Below are positions 1 through 13,464 of a stretch of DNA of 64,000 nucleotides, piece by piece. The stretch spans positions 29,455,853 to 29,519,852 of the forward strand of contig NC_043969.1 of NCBI RefSeq assembly GCF_902148855.1, written 5' to 3'. The translations under genes were made by a program, and so were the position numbers. Under the pieces are notes generated by a model. It was not told the DNA's origin. It worked only from the letters and a program-made list of their open reading frames with translations, and searched no databases. The DNA comes from Sphaeramia orbicularis. Lineage: Eukaryota; Chordata; Actinopteri; Kurtiformes; Apogonidae. The number at the start of each line of letters is the position of its first letter. Positions within the stretch are counted from its first letter, which is position 1.

Positions 1-689
1 GAGCTCTAAATGAATGAAGTCATTTGAGGCAGAAGGTACAATATATGGTATTAATGAGACATTTTCAGCTGCTGCCATGAAAGAAACCTTTTAATAGCAC
101 CAAAAAGCAATTTTCCAAACCAAATTGAATTCAGTCAGTTGTGCCACTTGAATGGATGAATAAAAGCAACAGCATTCAAAGTAGATGTAGAGCGAAGACA
201 CATTGACTAGAGTTAGCTTTCGCTGTCCATGGTGCTGATACTTGTTCCTCCACCTGTAAACCACTGGGGAATAGTTACCCAAAGACTGTCATACTGCAGG
301 GAATGGACCATTTGTTCAAATGGATAGATTGTATATGGGATCCTCATGCTACTGAGCTCTATTTGCATCCAATTATTGCTCCAGGAAGATTTCAGTATCG
401 TTCTCACATCACACCAGAGGGAATGATCACGCATAAAAGCTGCACCGTTCACAGTGAATACACATATTGCATTACATCCTCTTCTTATTGGCTCTTACCT
501 GGTTATTAATACACAGAGCAAGGTGTTTCCTCTCCCGAGTCACAGCCAGACTCCCGCTGCGCTGCCTCGTCTCCTCTCCCTGGTACATGCCTCTGGAAAG
601 ACACCACTCAAGTTAAAAAAAAAAAAAAAAAAAAAAAGCCCTCCAAATGTCACATCGGCTTTAAGCATTCAGCATGTGAACAGCCTGTG

Positions 690-1030
690 CTGTCCATGAT
701 GTGTCCGGCTGCAGAGAGCACCGTTATGCGGGATGTTACCACTCATCAGTGCGTGTCGGAGCGCGTTAAACCTGGATCTTTGAGCAGAAGCTGAACGCAC
801 GGATGACTTACATTTAGGACTGAGGTCAGACTGTGGATGGGACACTAACCTGTGCGTGCCGTTTCTCAGCATGTCGAGCTCCCTCTCCGCGGGCAGACAG
901 AGATGAAGTGAATGAACACTTTGAGACGGGAGCAGCCGGAGAGAGACACACACTTGGAAAAAAAAAAAAAGATCTCGCAGCCAATGGGATGCTGAGCGTG
1001 TGCGCGTCTTTATACGGAGCGCGTCGCATG
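690..1030 (-). promoter_or_regulatory. GC-rich possible promoter with short first exon
   Basis: This block is richer in GC and CpG than its surroundings. On the minus strand it has a TATAAAG box at 1008-1014. Downstream is a short open stretch starting M-L-R-N-G-T-H-R near 872, which ends at a GT-type splice donor near 849. The downstream exons would lie to the left and I could not recognise any. It could equally be the promoter-proximal or 5'UTR region of the + strand receptor at 1442. No product is assigned. Confidence 0.22.
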
Positions 1031-1060
1031 TGTGTGTGTATGTGTGTGTGTGTGTGTGTG
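1029..1060. repeat. (GT)n microsatellite
   Basis: Short run of GT dinucleotides with one interruption, next to the GC-rich block. Confidence 0.9.
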
Positions 1061-1441
1061 GTGTTGATGGTGTCATCTAACTTGGCAATCGAATTTAATC
1101 ACTGTATTAATTATTCTGCACGCTTTTTCTCTCTGGGGAGGTCCGATCGCATATTACACAGTAGCTCAGCTCATTATGCCAGGCTTTTGAAACACCTCAC
1201 CGTGTGCCAATGTGTTTGCTCAAATCCTAGATAGGGTTTAGAGCACACAGGTGTGGGCTGGAACAGTAGGTGAACAAACACCTCCATTTGGTGGATTTTT
1301 AAATTAAAGCACACGTCATCCTTGCATTGCATTCAGGGGAGCTGGATTAGTGAGGTTCATTTTTTGGTGGTGTTAACAGAATCACCCCCCTCCCCTCAAA
1401 AAATAAAAAAAATAATAAAAAAATCAAAGTTGCTCTTATGA

Positions 1442-2419
1442 ATGGAGGAGTTCCACATCTGTCCAGTGACAAACTACTACAAGCGGATCCTTCTGCCGGT
1501 CACCTACAGCCTGGTGTTCCTCCTGGGCCTGGCTTTGAACGGGGCCCTGCTGTGGTGCGTTTGCTTTCGGACTCGCCGCTGGAGCAGTACGGTCATCTAC
1601 CTGACCAACCTGGCCGTGGCAGACCTCCTCTACGTGCTCTCTCTACCCCCTCTCATCATCAGTAATGCCATGGGGGACCTGTGGCCCTTCGGAAACATCA
1701 TCTGCAAAGGTGTGAGGTTTTTCTTCTTCGTCAACCTGCACTGCAGTATGATGTTTCTCACCTGCGTCAGTGTGCATCGTTTCATTGGAGTGTGTTTCCC
1801 CATCGCTGCAGTGCGTCTCCGGACCAGAAAACTCGCTTTTTTTGCGTCAGTCTCGGTTTGGATCCTTGCGACTGCAGAGATTGTGCCCACACTTGGTTTT
1901 GCGCACACAGGTCTGATCAATAACATGACTGTGTGTTTTGAAATGACAAGCCCCAGTCAGTTTCAAATGTATTTTCCTTATGGGCTGTTTTTGGCCATAG
2001 TGGGTTTTCTGATTCCGTTTCTGGTGGTTCTCACCTGTTACTGCTCCATCCTGAAGGTGCTCTGCTGCAGAGGTTCCAATACCAGGACAGCGGGTATGCG
2101 CAACAAGTCCCTGTGCACTCTGCTTGTTGTGTGTCTGCTGTTTGTGCTGTGTTTTGTTCCTTATCACATTGCTCGGACCATCTACCTGTTCGTGAGGGTC
2201 TACATGCCTGAAGACTGTTACCTACTCAACATTGTCATGATCTCCTATAAGATGTGGAAGCCTGTGGTTAGTATGAACTGCTGCGCAAACCCTTTCCTGT
2301 ACTTTTGGGGATCATGGAGACACCGTGAGAAAGTTCGGGCCTGTCTGTGGAGGAGGAACAGAGTACAGCCCAGTGTGTCTGTAGTGGATGCAGGCAGCAC
2401 AAACAGAACCAGAGGATAA
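1442..2419 (+). CDS. P2Y-type purinergic GPCR, P2Y2/4/6-like group
   Basis: Intronless 325-residue rhodopsin-class receptor with seven hydrophobic segments. Family marks are a Cys in the short N-terminus (ICPV), N-L-A-V-A-D-L-L-Y in TM2, WPFG before the TM3 Cys, a VNLH...LTCVSVHR stretch in TM3, and FVPYHIARTIY in TM6. This pattern is closest to the P2Y2/P2Y4/P2Y6 (and bird P2Y3) group, which senses extracellular nucleotides at the plasma membrane, usually through Gq. Three features are unusual. The end of TM3 is HRF rather than HRY. TM7 reads NPFLY, where most P2Y receptors have DPxLY. The C-tail is short. An ATG four bases upstream opens a different frame of only 75 codons, so the start at 1442 fits best. 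A possible splice acceptor near 1379 suggests an upstream noncoding exon. The exact orthologue is not determined. Confidence 0.88.
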   Translation: MEEFHICPVTNYYKRILLPVTYSLVFLLGLALNGALLWCVCFRTRRWSSTVIYLTNLAVADLLYVLSLPPLIISNAMGDLWPFGNIICKGVRFFFFVNLHCSMMFLTCVSVHRFIGVCFPIAAVRLRTRKLAFFASVSVWILATAEIVPTLGFAHTGLINNMTVCFEMTSPSQFQMYFPYGLFLAIVGFLIPFLVVLTCYCSILKVLCCRGSNTRTAGMRNKSLCTLLVVCLLFVLCFVPYHIARTIYLFVRVYMPEDCYLLNIVMISYKMWKPVVSMNCCANPFLYFWGSWRHREKVRACLWRRNRVQPSVSVVDAGSTNRTRG

Positions 2420-4629
2420 AGATCACAGATTTCACCAGTCAGTAAGAACACAAATACTTAAAACTGTCAACAACTTGTGCGTAATAACTCTTTATTTAAA
2501 ATAGAAGTGTCACCATTCAACAAGCTAAATATATCCCTGATTTGTCTGTACATTTAAAGTTGTTCCTGTGTCTTTCTATTCAATGTAAAATCAATACTTA
2601 ACAGAAAAAGTGCAAGTGCATTTACTGTGACCAGAGGTGTTCTCACTGCCCTCTGTCGTTAGAAAAAGGTCGTGCTCCATTTGGAAAAAGTTTGTGACCA
2701 TCATAAAACAAGTGAAGATCCAACCCAACCTCTGTGGTGTGAAAAAGATAGTAAAAAAAAAAAGAAAAAAAAAGATGATTAAAAACTCAACAAAATAACC
2801 ACAATAATAGTAACACTAGACTTAAAATACCTAATAATGTAATAATATAATAACCAAATTGAAAAGTGCAGTAGTATTCATGTCAAGGACACTTTGTAAA
2901 CATGTATTCGTCTATGCTTGCGTGAAGCCAATGTGTTAGAAGAGGAGGCGGCTGAATAAACAGCATCATTTCAGAACACTCCTGTGGGCAAGTGAAGACA
3001 GATGGGTGGAGTAATGGTCTGGGAGCTGCAAGCAAAGACAACAAAGATGAAAAAAAACAAAACAAAAAACATCACATACTGGTGTTTAAGTTCATAGTGT
3101 AGCTGTAAACCAACCCTTCTAGCTTTTTTTTTTTTTTTTTTAAATGGATGTAAGGCAAATGTTTTTAATGATTTCTATTGAATTGTGTGTAACTGTGCAA
3201 TCAGTCAATATATTGTGTGTTTGTGTGTGTGTACCTGTGCGCCCAGCCTGGAGAGGTAACGGTTTCGCAAACCAAAAGCAGACATTGGTTTTAGTCTAGT
3301 TGATGCATCCATTGTACTGAGATGCCTTTTAATCCTGGAGGAATAATAATAATAATACCATCTTTATCAACTCTACAGCCAACACCACGATGGGCATAAC
3401 TGTGCAAATATTACCCACAGGGTTAATGAAAATACAGACAGAAAAATAAACCAATATCCTCACAGATAAAAAGAAAAAAAAATCATATCACTCAGAACTC
3501 TTATATTTCATTTAATGCCATTATTCTTTCAGTAATCAAGTCTTATTTTGTTGAATGATACACAGGAGTTTAATTTCTCAAACATAATTTCTGAATCATA
3601 CTTCAGTAACACTCGGTACTTGGACACAAATTTTCTCAATTCAGCAAAGACTGCATGACTTCTACAATAACACCAAAGTGCAATATGTGACCGATAAGAG
3701 CATCGTATTTTTGAATATATGAGTGACTTGTGGTTGTTTAATGTGCAGTCATAACATTTTACCATCATACCTTACATGTCAGGCTTTTTAAACACCTTCA
3801 TGAAATGAGGTAGGAAATGTTCAGTAGACAGTGTGTAACATTGATAAATAAACAGGAAGAAAAATGTGAATCTTCCCACATTACTGGAATGGTGAGAGTT
3901 AAGCAGAGTGCATGAATATTTTGTGCATAACGTATCTTTTTCTAATGAGGTAACAACCTCATAGGGGCAATAAACAACAAATTAATTACCTGAGTTTGAT
4001 GAATGAGCAAACATCATGTACAAAATATCATTAACATGGGGAACAGAGTTTTGTTCTGTTTTTTAAAAAGGTCATATTAACAAAACTGTCTTTTTGTTTA
4101 AACCATGATTATCATTAAAAGCTGCCTTGCTATTTCTAATCTTTTCTTATAGCAAAGTTCCGTTTGATGATGCAACAGAAAATAAATTTTTATGAACCTC
4201 AGAAACCAGCAAAGAGCGGATAAAGAAATGGAAAGAATAAAGCAATAACGATTCAAACAATAAAGAGCTGAACACGTTTTGAGAATATCCACCATAAAAG
4301 GTCAATGATGCATTTGATTAAAATTGGATATGAATTCACTGCCTAAGGAGAGTTAACAAAGGGGGATTTCAGTTGGCAATTACTTGAATGCTGACCAGTA
4401 GAACACATATAAATGAACTGCTGAGTTTTCAGCATTAAGGCAAGTAATCCAGTCAGTCTCAACACAATTTTTATAAAGAATATAAAAAGCACCCAAAGTT
4501 ATCGCTATATACATATAAAATGGCTATATTAATTAGCACATAATAAAATTGGAAAGTGTTTACTCAGTCAGTGATAGGCACCTTCAACAGGTTATAGATC
4601 TCATTTTCTGCTGAAAAATTTAGACCTTA
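2420..4629. other. No gene seen: 3' flank of the receptor
   Basis: AT-rich DNA with poly-A and poly-T runs and short (AAT)n. It probably holds the receptor 3'UTR and intergenic sequence. No coding or RNA gene is supported. Confidence 0.6.
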
Positions 4630-4905
4630 TTCATTCATCATCTGAACTGCTTTGTCATCAAGAACGTCACAAGGGCGCTGGAGCCTATCCCAGCTACCTA
4701 TGGGCAAAGGCAGGGCACACCCTGGACAAGTCGCCAGCTCGTCACAGGGCTGACATATAAAGACGAACAACTAATCACTCTCACATTCACACCTATGGGC
4801 AATTTTAGATTAACCATTTAACCCATTAGTGCATGTCTCTGGATGGTGGGAGGAAGCCGGAGTACCCAGAGAGAACCCATGCAAACTTCACACAGAAAGC
4901 CCCCC
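4630..4905. repeat. Dispersed fish repeat fragment (non-LTR-like tail)
   Basis: Contains the phrases 'ggagcctatcccagct', 'caccctggacaagtcgcc' and 'ggtgggaggaagccgga'. I recognise these as a very common interspersed repeat of teleost genomes, probably the 3' part of a non-LTR element. The family name is not certain. It ends at a C-run near 4902-4911. Confidence 0.65.
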
Positions 4906-6324
4906 CCCCCCATTTAGACATTAAATATGCTTAATTATTTTAATAATTTGGCAATTGTTGTATTACTTTAGCCATTAAAATGGCTAGAAATGAGTTTAAA
5001 GCTTTTTATCTTTCCTGTGATTGGAGACACTTCATCCTACACAGAAGGCAGTGGAGGGTAAGTAGTATTACAGTGAGTAAAGTCAGAGTAAAAAGTCAGA
5101 GTAACTGCAGAGTCCAAACTGTGATGTGTCCTTTGTCAGTGTGCTGATGCAGCAGTAATATATCCTGTTAACCATAAATGGTTACATAATAGCCATGACC
5201 AGACAGTCAGTTCAGGTGGGAAGAACCACAGATGTCAGCACTGGGCGGAGTCAGTAGTGCAGTCCTGCCCCACTGCAGTCGATTGACAGCTCTGGGGTGG
5301 ACAGTGCATCTTGCTGGCTCAGAAACCCAGGACCATATCTGTTCCCTGATCATCATCATCATCATCATCTGGAAAATATTGATTACAACACAAAACCAAC
5401 ATGTTAGGTCACACTGTTTCACACAGCACTGGATTAAGAAAATACAGATGGTGTGTAGCATATAGAGTGAAAATACACAGAGTGAGACGGCAACAGAGCC
5501 AGATTAACCCTCCGTCACATCATGAGCACTTTTTTTGCAGAACTGGGAACAGAAAGTGGTCAAAGATAGCAGAAGCGGTTTGCTTTTATAATGTAAACAC
5601 AAAATGAACTTATCACAACTAGGAGTTTGTCACATGTAGCACAATTTATGTGAATCTTTTTTTTTTTTTTAAATCCAAGTATAAGCTCATATTTCTTCAG
5701 CAGCTCATACAGATCCATTACATTCTAGGCATGGATGTCTTCATTTCATTCATTTGTTTATGATACATGATATCTAATAAGTATCACCTGAAATATCATT
5801 AAAAAACAGTATAAATAGACTTTGTTTTTGTCAAACCTGTGAGACTTTGATCACAATTGTAACTTGGGCTTTTTACAATTAGAATATCATATTAATAAAG
5901 ATATTGGCTGCTAGCCAACCTTTTTCAGACTAATCTGTGGCAGATCATAATCAATCATCATTTCAGTTAATGTGACTGATCTCCTTTTCAAACAGTACGC
6001 TTGTATAGCAATAAAAATTAAACATTATTCTGGAGCTCTGTGTGTGAATGGTTTTAGGGTATAATATGGACTCGAAGGACAAATCTATAAGAAAACATCA
6101 CAAGAGTCACATAATGAGAAAAACACTCGCATTGACTCTAATTATTACACTGAAAATCATGCTGTCAGACTGTTAAATCATTCATTATCATCCCAATGGA
6201 CAAACTACACCAATTTGAGTCTTAGTAGATTAAACTGACTGCAGCAGGTTCAGCTGAGGACACATTCAGAGCAAATTAGTCCAAGAGCTCTTTCAAGTTC
6301 CTATTCAAAATATGCCTGTGCCAC
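4906..6324. other. No gene seen: spacer between the receptor and mfsd1
   Basis: AT-rich, with a short (ATC)n run near 5349. It holds small unrelated open frames only. Confidence 0.6.
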
Positions 6325-6330
6325 TTTATT
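6325..6330 (-). terminator. Candidate polyadenylation signal of mfsd1
   Basis: AATAAA on the minus strand, about 90 bases after the mfsd1 stop codon. The position is normal for a short vertebrate 3'UTR. No transcript evidence is available here. Confidence 0.45.
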
Positions 6331-6418
6331 ACATGAGCGGTTGTTCATTATGTTTCTTAGATGCCTGTTGGGTAAGTGGGTGGAAAAGTAATGAAGGAGG
6401 GTAAAGGGTCATATCTAC

Positions 6419-9400
6419 TTACTCAGAGTCCGAAGTGGCTTCCTTCTGAAGTTTGGCTCTGGATGCGGCGGACCGGTTCAAATCTCCTCCTGGAGCCAAA
6501 GCAGTTGGAGTAATTTAAAATGAGAAGTTGGTAAAAAAAAAAAACAAAAACGCTAAGACAACATGAACAAAGAAGTGGTGACTCAGAGTTGGAGTAGTGG
6601 TGGTTCATGGCTGCAGTCTACACTCTTACCTTTGAGGTAATCCACAAAGTACAGCATTACCACTGCCATCAGTGCAACTGCAAAACAGACAAGTATGGGA
6701 AAAAAACACACAGTTACGAAAAACTCACTCATAAGGGTTTGATGTAAGTCTACTTGCATACAATGCACAAACAGACAACACTCACTGCAGATGCAAGCAC
6801 AGAAGAATACTTCTAAAACCAGGTATCCTCTGTTGTCCAGGATGGCTCCTGCTGCCATCGCAATAAGAGCAAGTCCCAGGTTCTGGATCGACTGCATGCT
6901 GGTGGACAAAAGGGTTGAGAAAAGGTTGAGACAACAAAAAAATAAACAAATGCCACTGAGTAGTTTAAGAAGATCAACTTGCTGAAGTCAATCACAATTT
7001 GAGGTACGTACAAGCCATAGGCCGTCCCCAGCTGATGCTCAGGCACCACAAATGCCACCATGGGCCACAATGCACAGGCCAGTAAAGAGTAGGAGATGCC
7101 CAGCAGCGACTGAAAAACCAACACATAATGTATTCAACAGAGTCAAAAGTTTACACATACTGCAAGTACATTCAACATTAAAACTAATTTGTTTAAGCAG
7201 TCACTAAAGGTACTGCCAAATAGAATAAAATAGAATAGACTTTGTCATTGTGGGTAACTCCAGTCAGTGCAGCAATATTTACAAACACCAGTGCTACAGA
7301 CATAAGAACAGAGCAAGTATAAAATTACAAAAACTAAAAAGTAAGAAAAGAAAATATTATGTAATAAAAAAAAATACAATTTAACAAGGTAACATATGAA
7401 CATATGAATAGAGCTTAGTAGAATAAAAAATAAAACTGAATAAAATATGAATAGGCACAAATTTACAGTATTAACAGTATGTGTATCTATGAACAATATT
7501 AACAGTATGTATTACCATGAATAGCAGTATGCATATATATATATATATATATGAAACAGAATGTATAGAGATACAGTATGCATCTCTATTAACAGTGGTT
7601 TGATTACTTCATAGTATGCAGTTTGGAAAACCAATCTTCAAACAATTTTGAGTCTTACAAGGACAAAAACATTGTGTCATTTTCCTTGTACCTCAACTAT
7701 GTAACTCACATTTCTCTTGACTCTGTGAGTTTATATCAAATACTTCAACCACAGTTTATGAATTCATGTTTGTGCTGCTCAAAAATGTGAGGCTGATATT
7801 ACCATAGCAATCCAGGGGTTCCAGAAGGTGAAGGCCAGCATCATGTGAGCGGCGAGCGTGGTTACCACAGCAAATATCACCCAAACCACATTCCTCCCGG
7901 TTTTATCAACCATAAAACCCAAAACTGGAGAGGCAGGAGCTGAGATGATGTACACAATGCTATGAAACACACAGAGGATACAAAGATGAAAAGTGAAGAG
8001 ATAATATTAAAGCATAAGATTAACAAATTAAGAATATCCTAAAGGAAAATGCCCCCTAATTATACTATTAGAGCATTAAACTAATGACTATATCAAATAC
8101 ATCTGATTGAATGACTGGTTTCTAGAGCAATATTCTTGATAATTGGTTAATGACAGAAATCAACAAGCTACAATAATTGAAATTGTCTATGTGTGAACCA
8201 TGCTACATTGATATCTTTAGTTTCTACTAACCCAGCTTTAGATACTGAGCATGAACATGCCAGACTAAACTTTGACTAATAATAGAATGTAATGACAAAT
8301 TTGCATGCCATAATGTGGTTGCAGCAGGTGCCCTAAATGGACTTTTCTACCTGTGCTGAGTTACCTGTTTACAGCTCTGGCTTGTGCAGGAGAAAAGCCA
8401 AATTTTTCAATGAAGAACACCCTGTAAGCATAAAAGGAAAGATAAGGAAAAAAGAACACTTAGTCCCACAGATAGACCACTGACCAGATGTTATTTTGAT
8501 ATGACCACATGGTGAGGTGACTGCAGCAGGTAGCTCTCCATCACCATCTGCATAAAAACTATTTGCTCTGTAAGCAGTGGCCCTCAGTGGAAAAAAAACA
8601 CAGCAGTTGCTAAGTGATTTGAGAGTGGCTTTCAGTGAAGGAAATGCGGGTTGTGATAGGCTCAATTGGTTTTGTTCTCTGCTGACCCATTTATCAAACC
8701 TCTTTCCATTTCTGACTCCCTCTCCCTTCCTTTGTGTTTCGTTGACAACACATCATTGTCAGACTCTACAGTTAAATCGCTCCTTAGACACCAGCATTGT
8801 GCTTATTTAATGAGGTTTTCAATTGTATCTGTAGCACACACTTTAGCTCGACATCATCTTGTTTAGAAAATTCTCTCCTGGTTTGAGGATGAATTACAAT
8901 CTTTTCATTGGCCATTAAATTATCATCAGGGCAAATAACGCATCTGCGCTTACAATTAATATGTGCTTATTGCATCTTTTAATTAACTCTGATGGCATCA
9001 AGTTTGTAGATAAAAGCATAGAAGAACACAGTAAATACTAAATTACCATAATTATCAGGCTTTGGGTCGGCCTGATGAGATGCACATGCTCAAATGTCCC
9101 AGATGTATTTTGTGCAAAACAGGTAAAGATATAATGACACAATACTCACTGTCCCAGTCCAATAAAAGGGAAAATAGCCACATAGTAGCACACACAAATG
9201 ATGAAGATAAGCCACAGGGAGACGGGGAAGTCTTTTACATCTGTCAGCTTAATTACGTCACCTAAAATGAAAACACACACAGATCAGCTTCAGAATATAC
9301 AGGATTGGTTTGCAACAGCTGTCAAAAAGGATTCTATATTATCAGTATCAGGCCTGCTACAATTATTATCTTATCATTGCAATTATTCCAGATAATCGTT

Positions 9401-12400
9401 ATCTCGTTAAATAACCATGATAATTGTCTCCATTCACCTGTATGAAAATAGTCAGTTTAATATCATCTTGTTGCACCTCATTCTTTCTTCTCCTGTTATG
9501 AATTTAATGTAAAACTAGTACTGAAGCGATTTATTTTGATTTTGCAACTCGGTACTTCACTGGTGTGCTTTGTATATTTCAGTTGTGTCACATTTGTCCA
9601 TTTTTACTGAGTGTTTGATTAATTTAAATAAATTACAGCCTAATGAGGGTTCCAATGACTCATCTTTTATGAATGTTCACAGCCTTGAGTGCTTGAACAT
9701 GAGTAGACTTTAGTTCATTACTGTATGAAAATGAAAGAGCAACCTCGCTCATTCTGTTTTTCATTTATTTTCATATTCACTTCAAACGCTCACAAAAGCT
9801 ATGAAGTTAAACTATTTTCTATGGGCTGTAAATAGATGCAAAATTTGGGGGAGTAATTCATTGTTTTTAGGCAAAACATGGATGGATGAGATTTAGTGAT
9901 GTAATCATTCCTGACATTCTTAAAGAAACCACATAACAAAAGTGCTGATGTTTGCAGACAGTCTATCCAGTTCCTTATTTGCATTCTGTTAATAAAGATA
10001 CTTAAAATACACATAACCCATTATGTCAATAATCAAACAAATTACAAATCGAAATACACAGCATCCTGAACACACAGCCTTTTTTTCAACTTCTGAAATG
10101 GCATTATACTCACTTCTCTTACTAACGAATAAAAATCAAGAAGGGTCAAAACACACTTTAATTGAATGCCATTCCAACATTTATTTCAATATAAAGTAGC
10201 TCCTTGTGTTGGGTAATCGCTTATGGTCCAACTAAAGCAAAAATGAATTTAAAAGTAAAAATGTAAGTCATTGAGCAACACTAATCTGTCAAATTGTCTC
10301 TAAAATGTCCTGTCAGGGAGGTTTGGAATACCATGTTTTGACCCAGAAGGGACTTTTGACATAAACACTGTCAATAATGAAAGAGAAACTCACTGCAAAC
10401 CCAGTTACACACAATAGGATTCTTATAATCATATGAAAGAGTGCCATGTCCTCAATATCCATTACATTTTGGAAACTTTCATGTCTGTGCAGGGCATTTC
10501 CTCATGCTACTGTAATACAACCTCGGTCTGAAACTCATCTCTGACTGAACCAAATGATACAATAGGGAGTACATCAATGCAAAGAGTGGATTTAAGAAGA
10601 GTCAGTCTACCTTCACAAATTCAGCACAGATTTGAAATTTTAACCACTAGCTTCACATTTGTGAGACAATAACACTAGTATTTAATAAATTATAATGTAC
10701 AGTACCCAGTAATGAATAGTAAAGTAACATTAACAATAAATGCTGGTCAGAAAACTTCTGAAAATAAATTTGTGGGACCTTCAAATGCAAAAAGAGAGCT
10801 GTCTGTGGACACCTAAGAAAAAAAATAAAAATGGCCTTGCAGACGGTGAGGTTCCACACTGACTATGAAAGGCTTTGTATGACATGTTTGGATTGTAGTA
10901 AACAGAGAAATGAGGCTGTTGGAATATGTCACCTGTGCTGCCCTGCTCCTTGTGGAGGATCTTCTCTGCTCTTCTGTCAAGTAATCCCAACACCAAAGCA
11001 CAGAGTAAAGAGAACAGGCAGGTAACAGACGCTAAGGAAAGAAAAGGAAAACTACATCAAAAATTTTAAATAATTGTGGACATTAATAAATATGGAGGTG
11101 ATTTAAAAAGTCAATCCAGGCTTTGTTTTTTCATGGAGGATTATTAAGGACTTCCAAATTAAAAAGCTTAATGACAATGGAATTTCTTAATCCCTCTAAC
11201 ACGGTCAGATTCTACATTAATTAACAATAGCAGTGGAGACAGATAAAGCATAAGCACACAACTGTGAGATGTAAAAAAGGGGAAGTATATCCAGTGTATC
11301 TAAGAGGCAACTGCAGAAAATTACAAGAACTGACATTTCTTCTGAATTGTGTGATTCATCTGCAGCAGCCAGAAGCACTTTTAGTTCTCTTTACCAGTTC
11401 TCTATGTCTCTGCTGGCTGTGTTATCTGAGATCATTAGTTTCAGGAAACACATCTAGTATCTCTGTAGCAGAGACGGAGACAAACCATAGAATGTAACAT
11501 AATCCTTCATTTTTAAGAGCTGCTAAAACAACAGGTTAATACACGTAGACTTTACCTATCATGAGTGCTGCCCCTAGTGCTGTGTGTCCAGTAGAGCCAA
11601 CAAGGTCGGCAACTTTGCCGTAAACCCAGCCCATGATGTTCATGTTTACGGTGCTACCCTTGAGAGGGACGGAGATAAAGCTGTATTTACATCATGAACA
11701 TGCTGTCACTATGAATAAAATAAAATATAATATAAAATAAATAGAATATGCTCATATTCAACTCGGAGGATGCTTACCAGTCGAGCCATGCTAAGCTGAA
11801 GGCCGAACACTAGATTCAGCTCCTTTCCTTTAAACCAGTTCACTGCATAGGTGTTCTGGGCCACAGCTAAAGACTCTCCACCGATTCTACCCATGAAAGG
11901 AAAGCAAACAGGGGAAAATGATGTGATACGTGACGGTAGAGGACCAACATGACCTTCAGATTTTGTGCATTATGTGGATTTCTAGGATACACTTCAGAAA
12001 ACAGCACAAAAGAAAAACAGTGTGTGTCTACATCATGTATACTGAAAGAATGGATAAAAAAATAAACAGAAATAAAAGAATCTGTGATGTACATAAAGAA
12101 AGGGGTAAACATTTAGTCATTAATGTGTATGATTTATTAGAATATGTTCATGCCAGCAAAGTATTTTTAAAAATGACAAAATATTGTTTTTATTTTTACC
12201 CAAAGACAAAGCGTCCAACTTCCATCAGCCAGAAATGATTTACCAGTGCTCCGGTGGCAAATATTATCTGTGCAGATATAGAAATACAGAAAACCAAAAA
12301 AAGAAAGTCAAAGTGCCTTTTATTTTACCACATACACAAATTTACATAAAACTAGCAATTGAGAAAAAAAAGACTGTTCACAGTGTCCTTCACGTCTGCA

Positions 12401-13464
12401 TTTTAAAATATACCTACAGTCACATATTGTCTGCAATTAACAGAATAATGATACTCCATCCTTGATACTAGAATCCTCTATAAAAAAGGTGGAAAAAAGG
12501 AGCAAACCTACCTGACCACCACAGACAAACAGGGAGAAGATGATGGTTCCCAACCTATAGAGAAAATATTGACTCCATTTTAAGTCTTGCTCGTGAAAAC
12601 ATACACTATACTGCCAATAAAACAGCTGACTTACCTGATGCCAAAGACCCTGTCCAGCAGAAAACCCCCCAGAAAGCAAAGAACCACATTTGGCCAGGAG
12701 TACCAAGCATACAGCTGCATGAACTGTGCAGTATTCAGGTTCATGTCCTAGTGGATTCACAGAGGAAACACATGAAATTCCCCTCAAACACCTGTTTATT
12801 CACTTTAACAGTAATGAAAACATACTGTATATTGTGTAAAATATGAACAGTATAGATTCTTTATACACTAGGATTCAGTATTAGTCTGTTCTGGTTGGGT
12901 TATGTGGGTTTCAGAAGCAGAAGATTCATTTTAGGTTTGGATTAGAACCCATAAAATACTTAAGGGAAAGAACTGCAATAAAACACACTGGCCCAGCATA
13001 ACTTTACAGTTGAAGATGAATTACCTGAAGGACTTGTGTCTGAAGAGCGGCTGGGTTGTCATAACAGAAGTAGCTACCTGGAATATATTAAATTCATATA
13101 AGAAACCATGTCACACAGCATGTCTTTCTTTGTTTTTGTACAGACTGTGAAGCCTTTTAAGGAGAATCACTGGTGATACTGGGACATGTAAACCGGGCTG
13201 GACTGGAAATGACCCGCCACGACGTAATGTACTTAGTTACTCCATATGAATACAATAACAGGATGTGTAACAAGTTAAAGCTTGTTCCTACTCACCAAAC
13301 CCCAGGAAGCACATGAATACCAGGACTACAATCCGGTGCAGTAGGTGGCTGGGGTCGCAGATGGCCGGTAGTGGTTTCCCGGGTCCTTTAGCCGTAGGTC
13401 TACCGGTGAACGACCCTTCATCTTCATCTCCCAACAGGCTCTGCCGCTCTTCTAAATCCGCCAT
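6419..13464 (-). CDS. mfsd1: MFSD1, lysosomal dipeptide transporter (15 exons)
   Basis: Major facilitator superfamily protein; mammalian MFSD1 exports dipeptides from lysosomes together with GLMP. Coding exons in gene order: 13296-13464, 13025-13077, 12635-12747, 12512-12554, 12200-12267, 11778-11886, 11556-11658, 10933-11031, 9150-9261, 8365-8421, 7803-7959, 7012-7109, 6786-6898, 6630-6677, 6419-6489. All have GT-AG ends. They sum to 1413 bases, giving one frame of 470 residues (human about 465). Diagnostic stretches are LYAWYSWPNVVLCF (TM2), IGGESLAVAQNTYAV, LVFGLQLSMAR, AERILHKEQG-like AEKILHKEQG, MVDKTGRN, LLACALWPMVAFVVPEHQLG and SIQNLGLA. The N-terminus has an acidic dileucine lysosome-sorting motif (E-R-Q-S-L-L). 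The start ATG at 13464 is the first in the CpG-rich first exon. The gene looks intact, and introns carry only repeats. Confidence 0.96.
7215..7500 (-). repeat. LINE 3' tail-like fragment in an mfsd1 intron
   Basis: The phrase 'agactttgtcattgtggg', followed by a run of short AAAT-rich steps, resembles the reversed 3' end of a fish non-LTR element. The copy at 49640-49975 has the same design. Confidence 0.45.

Noticed and set aside
213-452. 79-codon minus-strand frame with a non-repetitive composition
   Set aside because: No family recognised and no convincing splice pair, so it is not listed as a gene.
669-1076. 135-codon open frame on the minus strand
   Set aside because: Low-complexity His-Thr from the GT run and no domain. 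Only the promoter-like part was kept, at low confidence.
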